From NCBI GenBank assembly GCA_026120035.1, contig JALRME010000023.1, positions 620,001-684,000 of the forward strand: 64,000 nucleotides of DNA. The letters are read 5' to 3'. This stretch comes from Coleophoma eucalyptorum (Eukaryota > Ascomycota > Leotiomycetes > Helotiales > Dermateaceae). Within the stretch, counting starts at the first letter, position 1. Each line of letters begins with the position of its first letter. Shown here piece after piece: positions 35,125 through 46,576 of this stretch. Both the position numbers and the translations under genes were made by a program. The notes below the pieces were generated by a model. It was not told the origin of the DNA. It ran no database searches and saw only the letters and a program-made list of their open reading frames with translations.

Positions 35125-36668
35125 TTAAGAGCTACTGATAATCTTCTCTATCTCGTCAACAGATTTTACAACCGTTGTCAAATTCTCGAATCCATCCTTA
35201 GTGATAAGAACGTTATCCTCAATTCTGACCCCACCAACGTCCCAGTACCGATCTAGGACATCTTTATTGATGTACGCAGCGTGCACTGGATCTCGAAGAT
35301 AAGGATCGATAATGAATCGACAAAAGTAGACCTATAGGATTTGATCAGTACTTGAGTCGAAACATCAAGTTCAAAGAAGGTGACTTACTCCAGGCTCTAC
35401 TGTGATGATACTACCCGCTGGCAATTTGCCTCTCACTCTTAGGTATCGGAACATGGTGTCTTTATCCTCGTAGTTGGGGTGTCCACCAGTGTCGTGCGTA
35501 TCCATGCCCAAATAATGCCCTAGACCATGCGGGAAGAAGGCCACGCTTGTCCTACTCTTCAAAATGTCTTCCTTCTCACCCTTCAGGATACCCAGTTTCA
35601 GTAGGCCATCGATAGCGATCTTGTGAGCTTGCAGATGAACATCATCCCAGAGGACATTATCTTTAAGCATATTCATACATACATGGTTCATTTCCAGAAC
35701 AATATCATATATCTCCCTGCTCTCTTTGCTAAACTTTCCATTGATGGGAAAGGTTCGAGTCTACCAAACATGTCAGTGGTATTTTCGACGCACGTAAAAT
35801 ATCAAACCTACAATATCAGAAGCATAGCACTGATATTCCCCACCAGCATCTAGAAGTAAATTCAACTTGCCCTCCATTTGCTCATAGTTCTTCATGTAGT
35901 GAAGTGTAGCTGCAGCTGTTCCACTTGCCACAATAGAGTGGTATGCTTGCTCGCGGGCTCCATTCGCAATGCATCTCTCAATGAACAGAGCTTCTAATTC
36001 CCTCTCATTCTTGGCATGCTTCACTGCCTTCATAACCGCTGTATGAGCAATGTCTGAGATCGCGTTTGCTTTCTTTGTCAAAGCAACCTCGTATTCGTCC
36101 TTGCATACTCGACACTCCTCAATGGCCTCCTTTAAGAGCGCAAAGTCCTTATGCTCGAAGGGAAGAAATGTGATATGGTCAGAAACCTGATTGGCAATCG
36201 CCCACACTTTGCTTTTGGAGTTCGAGCTTGCAAGTGTAGAGTTGACCTCATTTGTAGTTCGTGCCTGATCTATATCGTACTGGGCAAGGGCCTCTTCCTC
36301 AGAAAGTGGTAAGCCAGACCAGATAACTGAATCTGCATCGATCGGAGGAATGAAGAGAGTAGATTTATCAGATTCAATATCGTAGGTGTAATAAGCATCA
36401 GGAAGGTCGCAGCCAGTAAGGTAGTAGAAGAAGCGGCGTTGTCTGTAGTTCAGATCAGCTTTGCTTGGGAAGTGATGCGCTTCGAGTGCTGTAAAACTCA
36501 CCGAAATGGTGCAGCCTCATCATTATCCTCAATCATCCTCGTCTTCTGGCCTTCCAAGTAGAGCACCCCCGTAGCACTGGGGTCTTTCTTCTTGATGTAC
36601 TCCACCACCCTCTTCGCATGAGCTTTAGCGGGGTACTTGCCAGCTAAAACAGCTTCGACAGACGCCAT
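35125..36668 (-). CDS. pepP: Xaa-Pro aminopeptidase / prolidase family M24B (PepP-like)
   Basis: Four exons: 36668-36502, 36442-35812, 35760-35389 and 35331-35125. They sum to 1377 nt, 458 residues. The start [20 protein letters not shown] fits fungal PepP proteins. Dimetal-site residues are all present: D in [20 protein letters not shown] (two aspartates), H in [20 protein letters not shown] in [10 protein letters not shown] and E in [12 protein letters not shown]. The enzyme removes N-terminal residues preceding proline and needs two metal ions, usually manganese. The reading frame stays open upstream to an ATG at 36857, which would add 63 residues rich in R, S, F and P with few acidic residues ([20 protein letters not shown]). 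That resembles a mitochondrial presequence, so two isoforms are possible. Confidence 0.93.
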
Positions 36669-37544
36669 CTTGAATTTTCCTAGAGGCGTTTTGGGGTTGA
36701 AAGTAGTTGAGAGGCTTCTTATCGTATCTGCTACAGATTCTACTGGAAAAGTTCGAAATTTGAAGGCCGCTGCTTGTGGTGGCCTTGAAGGAGGTGTGAG
36801 TTGAAAGGCGGAGAGTCGGAATAGTCGCACGACAGAAGAGGTCTGAAGAAAGCGCATAGGGCAAACCTCAGCCTCGCAGTGTCGGAGGAGCACCAATCCA
36901 CTAGTTCCTAGGCAAGTACCGTTAAGTCTTAAGTTAAGTGCTCAAAAGACGTCGCCACCTTCCTTACTGGTACATCGGAGTATATATTCAGGTCATGTTG
37001 CAGCAGGTTGGCGACCTCGAGACTAGGGGCCCTTGTCACGGTAGATCGCCAAAATAAGAATTATTGAACACCGTACGGAGTTCTTTATGCCTGAAAATCT
37101 GAAATCGGACATTCTCTCATGAGAAGTGTGGATAGTCATCTAACAAAGTTACAGGAATAAGATCAACGAGAAGGCATGTATATTATTACCAGCACTAATC
37201 CACCTCGCTATCTAAAGAAATCCATTGCGCCTGAGAATGCAACCTGATATCTTCTGGGTATGTGATGCCTAAAACGCCGCTCATTTCCAAATAGTCCAAA
37301 TACGTGACTTGCTCTCCTTCCACTGTATGTGCGATCCTGTAAATAGTCTTCATTCGCCCGGGTCTGAGGAAACCATCAAATCCACATCGCTGTACATCCG
37401 TTTATGCCGTCACCATTCCACTAGGTGGTTTGATGTGCTCTCAATGAACCTTATAGCACCTCGCATATCCATGTCTGCGGTCTCAACGTATAACCGTACT
37501 GCCATTTTTGTTAATATCAAAAGGCTGTAATGCGCGATCCTAGA
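36669..37544. other. Aminopeptidase 5' region and cyclin 3' flank
   Basis: About 880 bp. The first 189 bp are open in frame with the aminopeptidase and may be coding (alternative start at 36857). No further gene seen. Confidence 0.4.
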
Positions 37545-38579
37545 TCAGCCACAGATCTCCATCACAGTCTCTTGTACATTCACCCTTCTCTGCATCTTCA
37601 ATGGCAGTTTAGGCACGAAATTCATAGACCCTTGCAACGAAGATATCTCCTTCAAGCTGATGGCATGCTCAAGCAGTCTGTCCTTAGTGGTTCGTAATTC
37701 GAAGTTCGTCAGAAAGCAGAAACTTATCTCCAATCTTGCCAGTTCGCTCTCACTGACCCCACCGACCTTGGAGAAGCGTGCGTGGGGATAGCTCAGATCT
37801 TCCAGCGCCTTCATGGCCACTCGCAGGCCGGCTAGGAGCAGTCGGTGGCAGTTCCTTCTTGTGACGGGAATGGCGCGTTCCTCTACTGCTAGTTTATGTA
37901 TATAGAAACTGGTAGCAAGATAGACGGCGGTCGACATAGGACAAAACTTGTGTATCCGCATCAGGTAATCTTCCACAGAAATCGGCGGAGGATGCTTCGA
38001 GTAAAATTTGCGTGTGATAGCACCGTGCTGAATATTTAATGGCTCGGCGTGCTCCCCAATTATGATGTATGGTTCGGCGGCTTTGATCTCGGGGCTGCCT
38101 ATGGGCGTCTTTCGAAAACTGACCCCATCAATGTCATCCGATCCTCCACTCGAGTTTGATGGAGTTCGAGGGCGTGCTTGCAAGGATTTGAAGTTCGTTA
38201 GGTTGGTGTAGGAATTGCTTCGCGCAATGTTCTCCTTCTCAGCCTGCATGCCTCGCATATTGGGCGTTGTCGGGAAGCTGGGAGGAGGCGTTGGCGGAAC
38301 ATCGCCCGTGATGCGGCATAAGGCTTCGATACCAGCGCAGAGAAGCTTGAGGGCCGTCACTGGCGTCAGAGTAAAAACGTCGAGGCTATTCGGGGACGGC
38401 AGGGACGTATCCGACTCGCTCCCCGCCGTTACCGCGAGTCCAACATCTGAGGATGGGTTTGGAGGTGGAGGTAAGATGCGGAAAGAATCAGCGGAATCAT
38501 GGACATCTGAGTGCTGATGATTTTGCGGTTGTTGACTCTGGGTAGATAACGCAGGCGCGCAGATGGTAGGAGACGACAT
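37545..38579 (-). CDS. PHO80-like cyclin
   Basis: Single exon, 344 residues. The cyclin box of the PHO80/PCL group lies at about residues 198-300: HPPPISVEDYLMRIHKFCPM, STAVYLATSFYIHKLA, VTRRNCHRLLLAGLRVAMK, and ELARLEISFCFLTNFELRTT. The N-terminal 195 residues are largely disordered and rich in S, P and N, with several S/T-P sites. PHO80-type cyclins pair with a PHO85-type kinase and link phosphate status, glycogen or polarity to transcription-factor phosphorylation. Which of the PHO80, PCL6/7 or PCL10 roles applies is unclear. The long N-terminus resembles Pcl6/Pcl7-type proteins. The next gene upstream is 2.7 kb away, so it has ample upstream control sequence. Confidence 0.88.
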   Translation of the reverse strand: MSSPTICAPALSTQSQQPQNHQHSDVHDSADSFRILPPPPNPSSDVGLAVTAGSESDTSLPSPNSLDVFTLTPVTALKLLCAGIEALCRITGDVPPTPPPSFPTTPNMRGMQAEKENIARSNSYTNLTNFKSLQARPRTPSNSSGGSDDIDGVSFRKTPIGSPEIKAAEPYIIIGEHAEPLNIQHGAITRKFYSKHPPPISVEDYLMRIHKFCPMSTAVYLATSFYIHKLAVEERAIPVTRRNCHRLLLAGLRVAMKALEDLSYPHARFSKVGGVSESELARLEISFCFLTNFELRTTKDRLLEHAISLKEISSLQGSMNFVPKLPLKMQRRVNVQETVMEICG

Positions 38580-41250
38580 AGCCGTCCAACGGGGAGATTG
38601 ACAATTTCTCCCACACGTCGCGCGTAGATTAGGGATAGGTTGAGAAGGAAGACCTGAGACTGTTAAGGTACCGGTACTAGATCAACGCTTCGAAGACTCG
38701 GGGTCTTGACTTCAGAATACACGCAGCCACGGCGGTTTGATAGATGCTCTTGCAGGCCAGGATCGGCTCATAGTCAACAAGAGGGAAAGAGGTAGATAGA
38801 GAGGGCTGGCCACGATAATACAACGCTGATCAGATGACAACTCCAAAAAGAAAAACGGGACGAGGGTTGAAGTGGAGTGGATGAACAGCAAGGCTTTATT
38901 GTCGTCCAGCAGGTCGGGCAATAATAAGAGTTATGTGGGCTTCTCGCTGGTAATGTGGAGAGGAGACGGATAGTCCCTGGAAAATGTTGTTAGTGCCCAG
39001 ATAGGACTGGGCCGGATCGCCGAGAAGGTTAAAATTTCAGGATGGGAATCAGAATGAGAATCCTGACTTCCAGCTCCTCATGATGAAAGGACGAAAGGAT
39101 GAGAGAGTGAAGGGTCAAAGAGCAGAGCGGCCCTTTCTTCTGTACTTGATGCGCGAGACGAGGCAGACGAGACACAGGTGAAGACATGAACAACCAGGTC
39201 GGGCACATCCCGGTCGGATAAAGTCAACGACCCAGACCGACGGAATAATTCTCAGGTACTCACTCTATGGGCGTTAAGACTTTCTCTTTCCAAACTTGTC
39301 TATTGTCTATTGTCTATCCTTTCTCTCGCGCGCGGAGCTATCTGACTCGTAGGGGCAGCACAAGAGAGGATTTGAGCTATGATTCTAGATGCCGGACTTG
39401 GACAATAGGTACCCATACCCATGCACACCATCGAGGCAGTACACGTCGAGTGACCTGCGAAAATGGAGCGGCGGCCCGAATACTGGATTTTGTGCGCAAT
39501 AGGAATGGTTTGATAGGTATGCGCCCAATGTATGTGAGGTACGAGTCCTCGACCACCTCCTTCCTTCTCGTGTTATGCCGAGGTGGGATTGAAGGAGAGT
39601 GGGAGCTGACATGGACAAGACGTCCACCTCTGTCGTCCCACGTTCCACTACAGACGTGGAGAGAGATTTCTGGGAGATCCATTCCAGGTCCATCAAACAG
39701 CAATTTTGCCTCGCCCACCTTATCTCATACTGACTTAACTGTACGATGCTTAGTGACTTCGGGGTCCAGCAGGGGGGGATTGGCCGATCTTGAGACGATG
39801 AGGGACAGTGCGACCGCCGGAACCAGGCGGAGGCTAAAGGTAGGGAGATAATCAATATTCAGGCCTCATTTGCTCATCTGCTCACCTGTTCATTGCTTGA
39901 GGAACAAGGCGACTTGGAGTCAACAAGAGCGCATCGCATCGCCTCTCGCTTTTTCGAGATATGTGACCGGCGCTATTTGCTTTTATTGTGCATTAATATT
40001 CGGCCAAGCCTCGCTCGCTCACTCACATCTCTTTCCTCCGCAGAAATAATGCCCCGACACCATTGCACCCTCCACTTCCCCTCCATTTCTCCGCATAGTC
40101 CTTCCATGCCATCTTCGTCTCCATTCCCGTGGTCCAAGCAGCAGCCATGGTCTTGTACCTGACCTCTACACGACTAGGAAACATTATGCAACTGTCATGT
40201 GTGCATATATGGGCCATAGCCGGTGCCAAGTTGCCCTACTCGAGTCATCGAATGCATTAAGTCCTTCCATTGTGCTTCTCTGCATCCTAAACTGCCGTAC
40301 TAGACAGTATATGCTCTGTACTCTACTATTACATAACCATCGGGTACTCTTCTTGCCGTGTGCCACACCCAACTGCCTCACCTGACTTCCAATGTATAAA
40401 CATGTTTGTGCCTGAAAAGCCCCTCGTTTGGTCAGTCACTCCGTGCAAGAGAAGCGCTGTGCTGTGGTAGAGAGTTTTGGAGGAGGCCCCTCCCTTCTTT
40501 ACCTTCGAGCTGTGGCTGCTGTGGCTGCTGTGCCATAAGGCCCGAAACGAAGACTTGTTTGTCTGCAATTCTTTCCCGACATTCTTCCCCAATACCGGTA
40601 ACTTCGCAGAACTGAGTCTAGCCACCGCATCAGATCTAGCCAATTTCCACACCTAAAAACCTTGTCGTACACAGAAAGCCACTCTAAAGACTATCAAAAT
40701 TTAAGCTCTACGATATGCATGCTAACTTTACGGATTAGCCGATTCTTTGGAAAGCAAGAAGACTATTCCCAATCATGCCAAAATGTGAGGTTAATGGCCG
40801 CTAAGTAGCCTCTATATTTCACGTCACTCCAGATATCATAATTATTAATGTGAGGAAGACCACCTCCTTCCACGGACGAAGTAAGTAAGCAGCCGTTTGA
40901 TTTTTAGAGTGCCTAACATGCCTATTCGAGCTATCTAAACTCCCCGGTGCCGATGATGCCGAGATATTTAGTAACTTGCAGGCACTTCTGATGAATACGA
41001 ATTATACCGTCACCATCTTCAAACTCCTCGGCTTTTGCCCCCTATGCACGGAGAAACGCCGAACAGGTCAGTCTATGTACGGCGTGGTTTGACATGGGAT
41101 TAGCAAGGGTATGTGTCAAAGCAAATGCGAATTGTGCCTAACTCCAGTCCTCAACCAAGAGGTAAATGTACTCCAAATCTATATCCGGTAACAGGTCGCT
41201 ATAAACGTAAGGCCCCAAATAACTCCCAAATTGATATGCAGCGATAATCC
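38580..41250. other. Large gap upstream of the cyclin gene
   Basis: 2.67 kb. The part near 38580-39260 is presumably the cyclin promoter/leader. It contains short repeats: TCTATTG three times at about 39300-39318 and GCTGTG units near 40505-40530. The 194-codon plus-strand ORF at 39267-39851 and its antisense partner look non-coding (basic, no conserved pattern, mirror frames). No gene supported. Confidence 0.4.
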
Positions 41251-42260
41251 TTAATCCTTCCATCGAGCCAAAAACTTGGCCATATCGTCAGATGGCATTG
41301 CTGCAGCGGACGCCTAAAAGTATCAGCGTTAGACAAAACTTATAAGGAAGAGAGCTGAAAATACCGTATTAGCATGACTAGACACTGACTGGGTCCCTGA
41401 TTGCGTCACTGTAGTCACAATCGTAGCTGAGCTAAGAAACGTTGTCGCCAGAGCGACAGATGACGTCGCGAAGAGGGGTGCTGTGTTTGTTGCGGTGATA
41501 GTACTGCCCGGTACTGGCTGCATTGATGCATATCTGATATTTCCAGTCTGAGATTCGTACGGAGTGGCATACTGAGCAGCAGCCGCGGCGCTGGTCGTAG
41601 CTCTCTTGTTTACGACCAAGGCACCGGCAAAATCGCTGACGGGGTCTGGACCGCTGGTTCCCGACACTGAAGCAAGAGCCTAATATAGTCAGTGGATTGT
41701 ATCAGAAACGTATATTTTCTACGAACCGTCTTGACAGAGGGTGCAAAGGATCCAGTCATGTCTGTAATCGTAAAACGGTCGGAATAGTTGATGACAGTTC
41801 CACCCGCAGCCAAAACAGAGACCATACCGAAGAAGCTATGCAAATTAGTACATCATACATTTGCTTGATAACCAATTGCACGAGAGACATACTATGCGTT
41901 TGTGTCATCGCCTCCAGTGTTTTGCGGAATCGTGACCGAAACAGTATTCCCAATGGTCTCCGAAAATGTGCTTGCAGAGACTGAGTACAATTGCTGAGGG
42001 TCGTGATTGGAACCACTGTATAAGAAGAGTTCATAGGATGTGAGGTCAATCAGAGACGGCGCGATGCCGGAATCCCTCCAAGAAACAAGGAAAGGAGTTC
42101 CTCCCGCGACAGATGCACCTAGAGCACACCAATCAGTACGTTGACATTGCGAGAATCTACCTGGAGGACTCTTACCAGCAGCAGGTAAGGCAAACTCGAC
42201 ATCAGCAGATACAAGTAAGCAAAGAGCAGTAGACAGGAAGAGGGTTTGAGTGAAGCGCAT
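41251..42260 (-). CDS. Secreted KRE9/KNH1-family cell wall protein
   Basis: Five exons: 42260-42176, 42118-41893, 41835-41727, 41679-41365 and 41313-41251. They sum to 798 nt, 265 residues. A signal peptide (MRFTQTLFLSTALCLLVSA) is followed by an immunoglobulin-like domain beginning DVEFALPAAGASVAGGTPFL, restored by the first splice, with SWRDSG and SLIDLTSYELFLYSGSN. The C-terminal half is S/T-rich (RYASMQPVPGSTITATNTAP). It ends SDDMAKFLARWKD, a conserved basic tail in filamentous-fungal homologues. Kre9/Knh1 proteins are needed for cell wall beta-1,6-glucan. No GPI signal remains when the last intron is removed. The third donor is GTTCGT. Confidence 0.88.
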
Positions 42261-42835
42261 GGTGATTGCTGACCGCCAAAGTGCCGCAGTGATATGGTGG
42301 ATTTTTCGAGATTAGATACGTCCAAAGGATGAATTCGGTCAAAATGCGTGCGCCTGGACAGATGAATGATTATATAGAGCAGTTCTCCTTTGCTGCGTCG
42401 TGTTGTGTTATATCGTGTTGTGGGGGTTGCGATATCTTGGTGGAGAGAGATGGCAAGGAAGGAAGCAAGGCAAGCTTGTAATTAGAAGCGGGCCGTTAGG
42501 CTTGGGCTTTTAATAGCACTACAGATAAATGTGCCGAAAAAACCTCAGATTTCAGGATCACTTGCAGCTGAGTTGGCAGATGCATTATATAATCATACGA
42601 GGCTGAAGGAGGCAAGGCTGACCACCATAGGTTCTTTATCGATATCGATAAGGAAAATAGAGCATGATCTATGAACCTAACCAAAATCCTGCGGGGCATT
42701 TCTTGCCGCGTAGCGGTTACAAGCGGAACAACTTTTCTTTCTCACTTCACTGGTACTTGGGTTCTTCGTCTATACTCTTGTTTTATACTTTGACACAACC
42801 TGCACAGTATCTCTGGATCAAATTTCTTATTCACG
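42261..42835. promoter_or_regulatory. Shared upstream region of KRE9/KNH1 gene and CBS gene
   Basis: 575 bp between divergent starts. The CBS side has a C/T-rich leader (TTCTTTCTCACTTCACTGGT). No gene. Confidence 0.4.
42371..42376 (-). promoter_or_regulatory. TATA-like element upstream of the KRE9/KNH1 gene
   Basis: CTATATAATC read on the minus strand, about 110 bp before the ATG at 42260. Position and sequence fit a TATA box; not otherwise supported. Confidence 0.35.
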
Positions 42836-44480
42836 ATGACTTCTACTATCAGCAAGCCAGCTGGTCCACCAGCCCTCGCTATGTCCGCCACCGAGCTCAT
42901 TGGAAACACCCCATTAGTTCGACTGAACAAGATTCCCCAGAGTCTTGGGATCGAGGCCGAAGTCTATGCCAAAGTAGAGCTTTTCAATGCTGGCGGGAGC
43001 GTCAAGGACAGAATTGCGCTGCGCATGATCGAGGAAGCTGAGCGCTCTGGGCGTATAAAGCCAGGAGATACGCTCATCGAGCCCACCAGCGGTAACACGT
43101 AGGTCGTCTCGAGTAACCACCATATTCACAAACACTGACATTATAAGTGGAATTGGGCTGGCTCTAGTTGCTGCAATCAAGGGTTACAAAACCATCATCA
43201 CACTTCCCGAGAAGATGTCCCCGGAAAAGGTTTCCGTCCTTCGAGCTCTTGGAGCCACAATCATCCGCACTCCGACTCAAGCAGCCTTTGATTCTCCAGA
43301 GTCACACATTGGAGTTGCAAAGCGTCTTCAGAAGGAGATCCCAAACGCACATATCCTAGACCAGTATTCCAACGAGAACAACCCGCTCGCGCATAAATTT
43401 GGAACCGCCGAGGAAATATGGGAGCAGACTGGAGGCAAGATCAAGGCCATCGTTGCAGGTGCTGGAACTGGAGGAACAATTACCGGCCTTTCCAATGGTC
43501 TCAAGGGACATAACCCTGCTATCAAAGTCATTGCCGCTGATCCTTTTGGCTCTATCCTCGCCTTGCCCGAATCATTGAACCAAGAGCATGCAAATGAAGC
43601 TTATAAGGTGGAAGGTATTGGTTATGATTTCATCCCGGATGTACTTGACAGAAAGTCTGTTGACAAGTGGTACAAGACTGATGATAGAGAGTCATTCGCC
43701 TTTGCTAGAAGGCTTATTGCCGAGGAAGGACTCCTTGTTGGTGGCAGCAGTGGCAGTGCTATGGCTGCAATGGTAAAGGGAGTAAAGGATCTCGGGCTTG
43801 GCAAGGGCGATGTTGTTGTGGTTGTCTTACCAGACAGCATCAGGAGTTATCTCAGCAAATTTGCTGATGATGACTGGCTGGCTGCAAACGACCTTCTTCC
43901 ACCAACTCCATTGTCTACCTCACCCTCGTCGCCTGCATTCACAGCACAGGCCTCCAAGGATCCATACAATGGTGCTACAATACGATCCCTGCGTCTGAAG
44001 CCAGTGACTACAGTTCTGGCAGATTCATCATGTTCTGAGGCTGTCGAGACGATGCGAGAGAAAGGATTTGACCAGCTACCAGTTTTAAGTCCAACTGGCG
44101 GTAAGCTCAAGGGTATTGTCACTCTAGGCAATCTTCTCTCATTCATGAGCCGCGGTCGAGCGACTGGAAAGACTCTGGTTTCAGAAGTCATGTTTGACTT
44201 TTCAACCATATCCGAAGTCGTTACAGACCCGAAAGATATCAGCAATATTTCTGAGCCACCCAAGACAAATGGTGTTGAGAGCACCAAAGACGGCAAGCAG
44301 CAGAGAACCCCAAGACGAAAATTCGTTGAGATTACCTTGGATACGCCCTTGTCCGCCCTTAGCAAATTTTTCGAGTGGAACAGTGCAGCTGTCGTTACTG
44401 AGAAGGGCGAAGCAAAACCTGTGGCCGTTGTCACTAAAGTAGATCTTCTTGGCTACTTAGTGAAGCAGACCAAGGTGTAG
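42836..44480 (+). CDS. CYS4: Cystathionine beta-synthase
   Basis: Two exons: 42836-43098 and 43148-44480. They sum to 1596 nt, 531 residues, close to yeast Cys4 (507). The fold-type II PLP domain comes first: Lys57 in [15 protein letters not shown] forms the aldimine, [16 protein letters not shown] is restored by the splice, and the phosphate loop is [12 protein letters not shown], with VGGSSGSAM near the end. Two CBS (Bateman) motifs follow: [20 protein letters not shown] with [20 protein letters not shown], and [20 protein letters not shown] with [15 protein letters not shown]. It condenses serine and homocysteine to cystathionine in cytosolic transsulfuration. As in yeast there is no N-terminal haem-binding region. 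The Bateman pair of the human enzyme binds S-adenosylmethionine; regulation here is unknown. Confidence 0.96.
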
Positions 44481-45218
44481 CTTCAGCTTTCTGAGGGGTT
44501 TGGGATATCAGTGGCTGGCGTTTTGCATCATTGACAGATGAAGGTTCAGCAGGAGTATGGCAAGATGTGGAAAAGGCCAGGTAGATTCAACATCCAGACG
44601 TTAGATTTCTGTTTAGGGGGAAGCGGATCAACACCATGTGGCTCCTAATTGAATTTTTTTGTCCGAAACTTTACTATTTGCATATTTAGTCTTGGTTGTA
44701 TGAAGCAAACTCAATAGAAGAAGTTTTGACAGCATTCTCACGATACTCCTAAAACGTTATTCTTGAGAACCTGATTATCATATACCCAATCTGTGCTATT
44801 TGATGGCACTTCAGAGATGATCACTGCTTCGCCCGAACACAGCTGATGCTTAGGCATATCAATTGAAGCAATTTCATCGAAGGCCTACCTCAAAGACCTC
44901 CCGGCTAGAGTCCCATCGCAGATGCCCCAATTATCCACCTGGCACGAATATACGTTTTGCGGCACGATGGCCACGGCGGTACCTTAGATCGTCTTTGCCT
45001 GACAAAAGATGACCGAGCTGACGCGTAATATTGGAAGTCTAGACCATAAACTTGTGGCATGACTTGCTCCTTGCGCGATGTTTTCTGTTAAGTTGAAATA
45101 GTACGTGCAAGCACGGGTAACTTCACACTGAAGTTGTCGTCCAAAAGGTAAGGTAATCGGTACATATGATAAAACGAACGTGTCCACCTGGGTTCGCATA
45201 TTAGAAGCCCGTGAAAAA
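44481..45218. other. Convergent 3' flanks of CBS and SRP receptor beta genes
   Basis: 738 bp between opposing stop codons with only short frames. Nothing recognised. Confidence 0.4.
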
Positions 45219-46135
45219 TTATAATCTGTCTCCAACCCATTTCCACCACTTCCCAATATTAGTGTTCCCAGTGGCATTCCCACCAGCTACTTCGATCATA
45301 ATATTGAACTCCTCCATCTGTGAGAATTTGAAATCCTGAGAACCCATCTCTCCTAACCAATCATCATTGTCCTCGCCGTCTTCGCCCATATTGACTCCAG
45401 AATCTAGCAACCCCTTTGATCTCGAAACACGAAGCTTCGTGATTTCTGTCTCGAGGCTGCTTTTGACAAGTGGGGCAGGGAGTGCGGTGAATAGATCCAT
45501 CTTATTTGCAGCAATCAAAACTGCCATTTCTTTTGGTATCTTGGAAGTTTTTCCGCTAGACATGCGCTTCTGTAGAAGCAACAAGACATCATGAAGGTAA
45601 TCTGCTGTTTGTCTAAGTCCTTCATCGCCAGCAGCCATATTTGCAGCATCAACGAGGAAAATGAGGCCCTTCAGATTCTGAGGATTGGTGATCGTCTCAA
45701 GAGCATGGTGTCGCAGTTTCCCATGACCGGGTGTATCCAGTAATAGGAACTTCTTATGAACCAAATTGGTAGGATCGTTGACCGAGCGGTATTTATCGGT
45801 CCCAGCTACTGTTCCTACGGGGAGTGAACATTCAACGGCGATGGGAGATTGGGATGTATGAGTAGAGGCATTGGCGCCGCGCTCGAACTAATATGTACCG
45901 TTAGATATGTAACAGGATGCACAGCGTTGCTTCAATTCACCAGCGTTAACAGCGATGTCTTTCCGGAGCCACTAGGGCCTAGCAATAAAATGGAAGGGAG
46001 TGAGGTGAGGCCACTGGTGCGGAAGACAAACGAGTGGAGAAAGAGAGGAATTGTAAGAGCGAGGACAATGGCAACAGCGAGCCCCAATGGCGATGGGTTT
46101 AGCAAAGCTAGAACCCAATCTTTCGCGACTACCAT
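45219..46135 (-). CDS. SRP102: Signal recognition particle receptor subunit beta
   Basis: Two exons: 46135-45941 and 45887-45219. They sum to 864 nt, 287 residues. The start MVVAKDWVLALLNPSPLGLA was preferred to an in-frame ATG at 46246 with an unrelated leader. One N-terminal membrane helix (LAVAIVLALTIPLFLHSFVF) anchors an ARF-like GTPase domain. That domain has the P-loop LLGPSGSGKTSLLTL, switch/G3 DTPGHGKLRHHAL, and G4 AANKMDL. The tail FNIMIEVAGGNATGNTNIGK is typical of fungal members. The subunit anchors SRP receptor alpha at the ER membrane for cotranslational targeting. It is divergent from AKR1 with 441 bp between starts. Confidence 0.94.
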
Positions 46136-46576
46136 TCTGGCGACCGCGTGCAAGTGAAGGCGTAAGGGGGGAGGGGAGAAATCGGTAGGTAGGTGAGGTA
46201 AGTAGTTGTAGGTACGGACCAAGACACAGGAAGCTAAAAGCTCCATGTGCTACGTATAGTTCTTAGGCATGGAAAGGCTGACAGCACAGCCTCGTTTTCC
46301 GACGCGAGCCATCCTCTTCCTCTTCTTTTTCAAAAGGGTGACGAGTTAAATACAACTCTTCGCACCGCTACCTCCTCTACAGAATCGCATCTTATAATTC
46401 ATAAGCCAGACCTGGGAGCGCTACGTTTTCGAGTCTTGCGACGTTCCGCCCGAACCATACCAAGCTCTTTATTGTAACAACTCGACATGTGCCAATAGTA
46501 TCGACGTCTAATCAGCATCGCAACACCACATTCACCTCACGTAGTATCGCGACCTTCTCCCAGGCATATCTCCATT
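46136..46576. promoter_or_regulatory. Shared upstream region of SRP receptor beta and AKR1 genes
   Basis: 441 bp between divergent starts; no TATA box apparent. Confidence 0.4.

Noticed and set aside
39267..39851. 194-codon plus-strand ORF in the gap upstream of the cyclin gene
   Set aside because: Basic, low-pattern composition with a 156-codon antisense ORF over the same bases; no conserved motif or intron evidence.
41329..41365. GPI-anchor-like hydrophobic C-terminus of the KRE9/KNH1 protein
   Set aside because: It is intron read-through; the spliced form ends in a conserved basic tail, so GPI anchoring was not called as the default.
45932..46246. Longer N-terminus of SRP receptor beta from the ATG at 46246
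   Set aside because: The added residues are unlike the family and lack conservation features; the start at 46135 directly precedes the expected membrane anchor.
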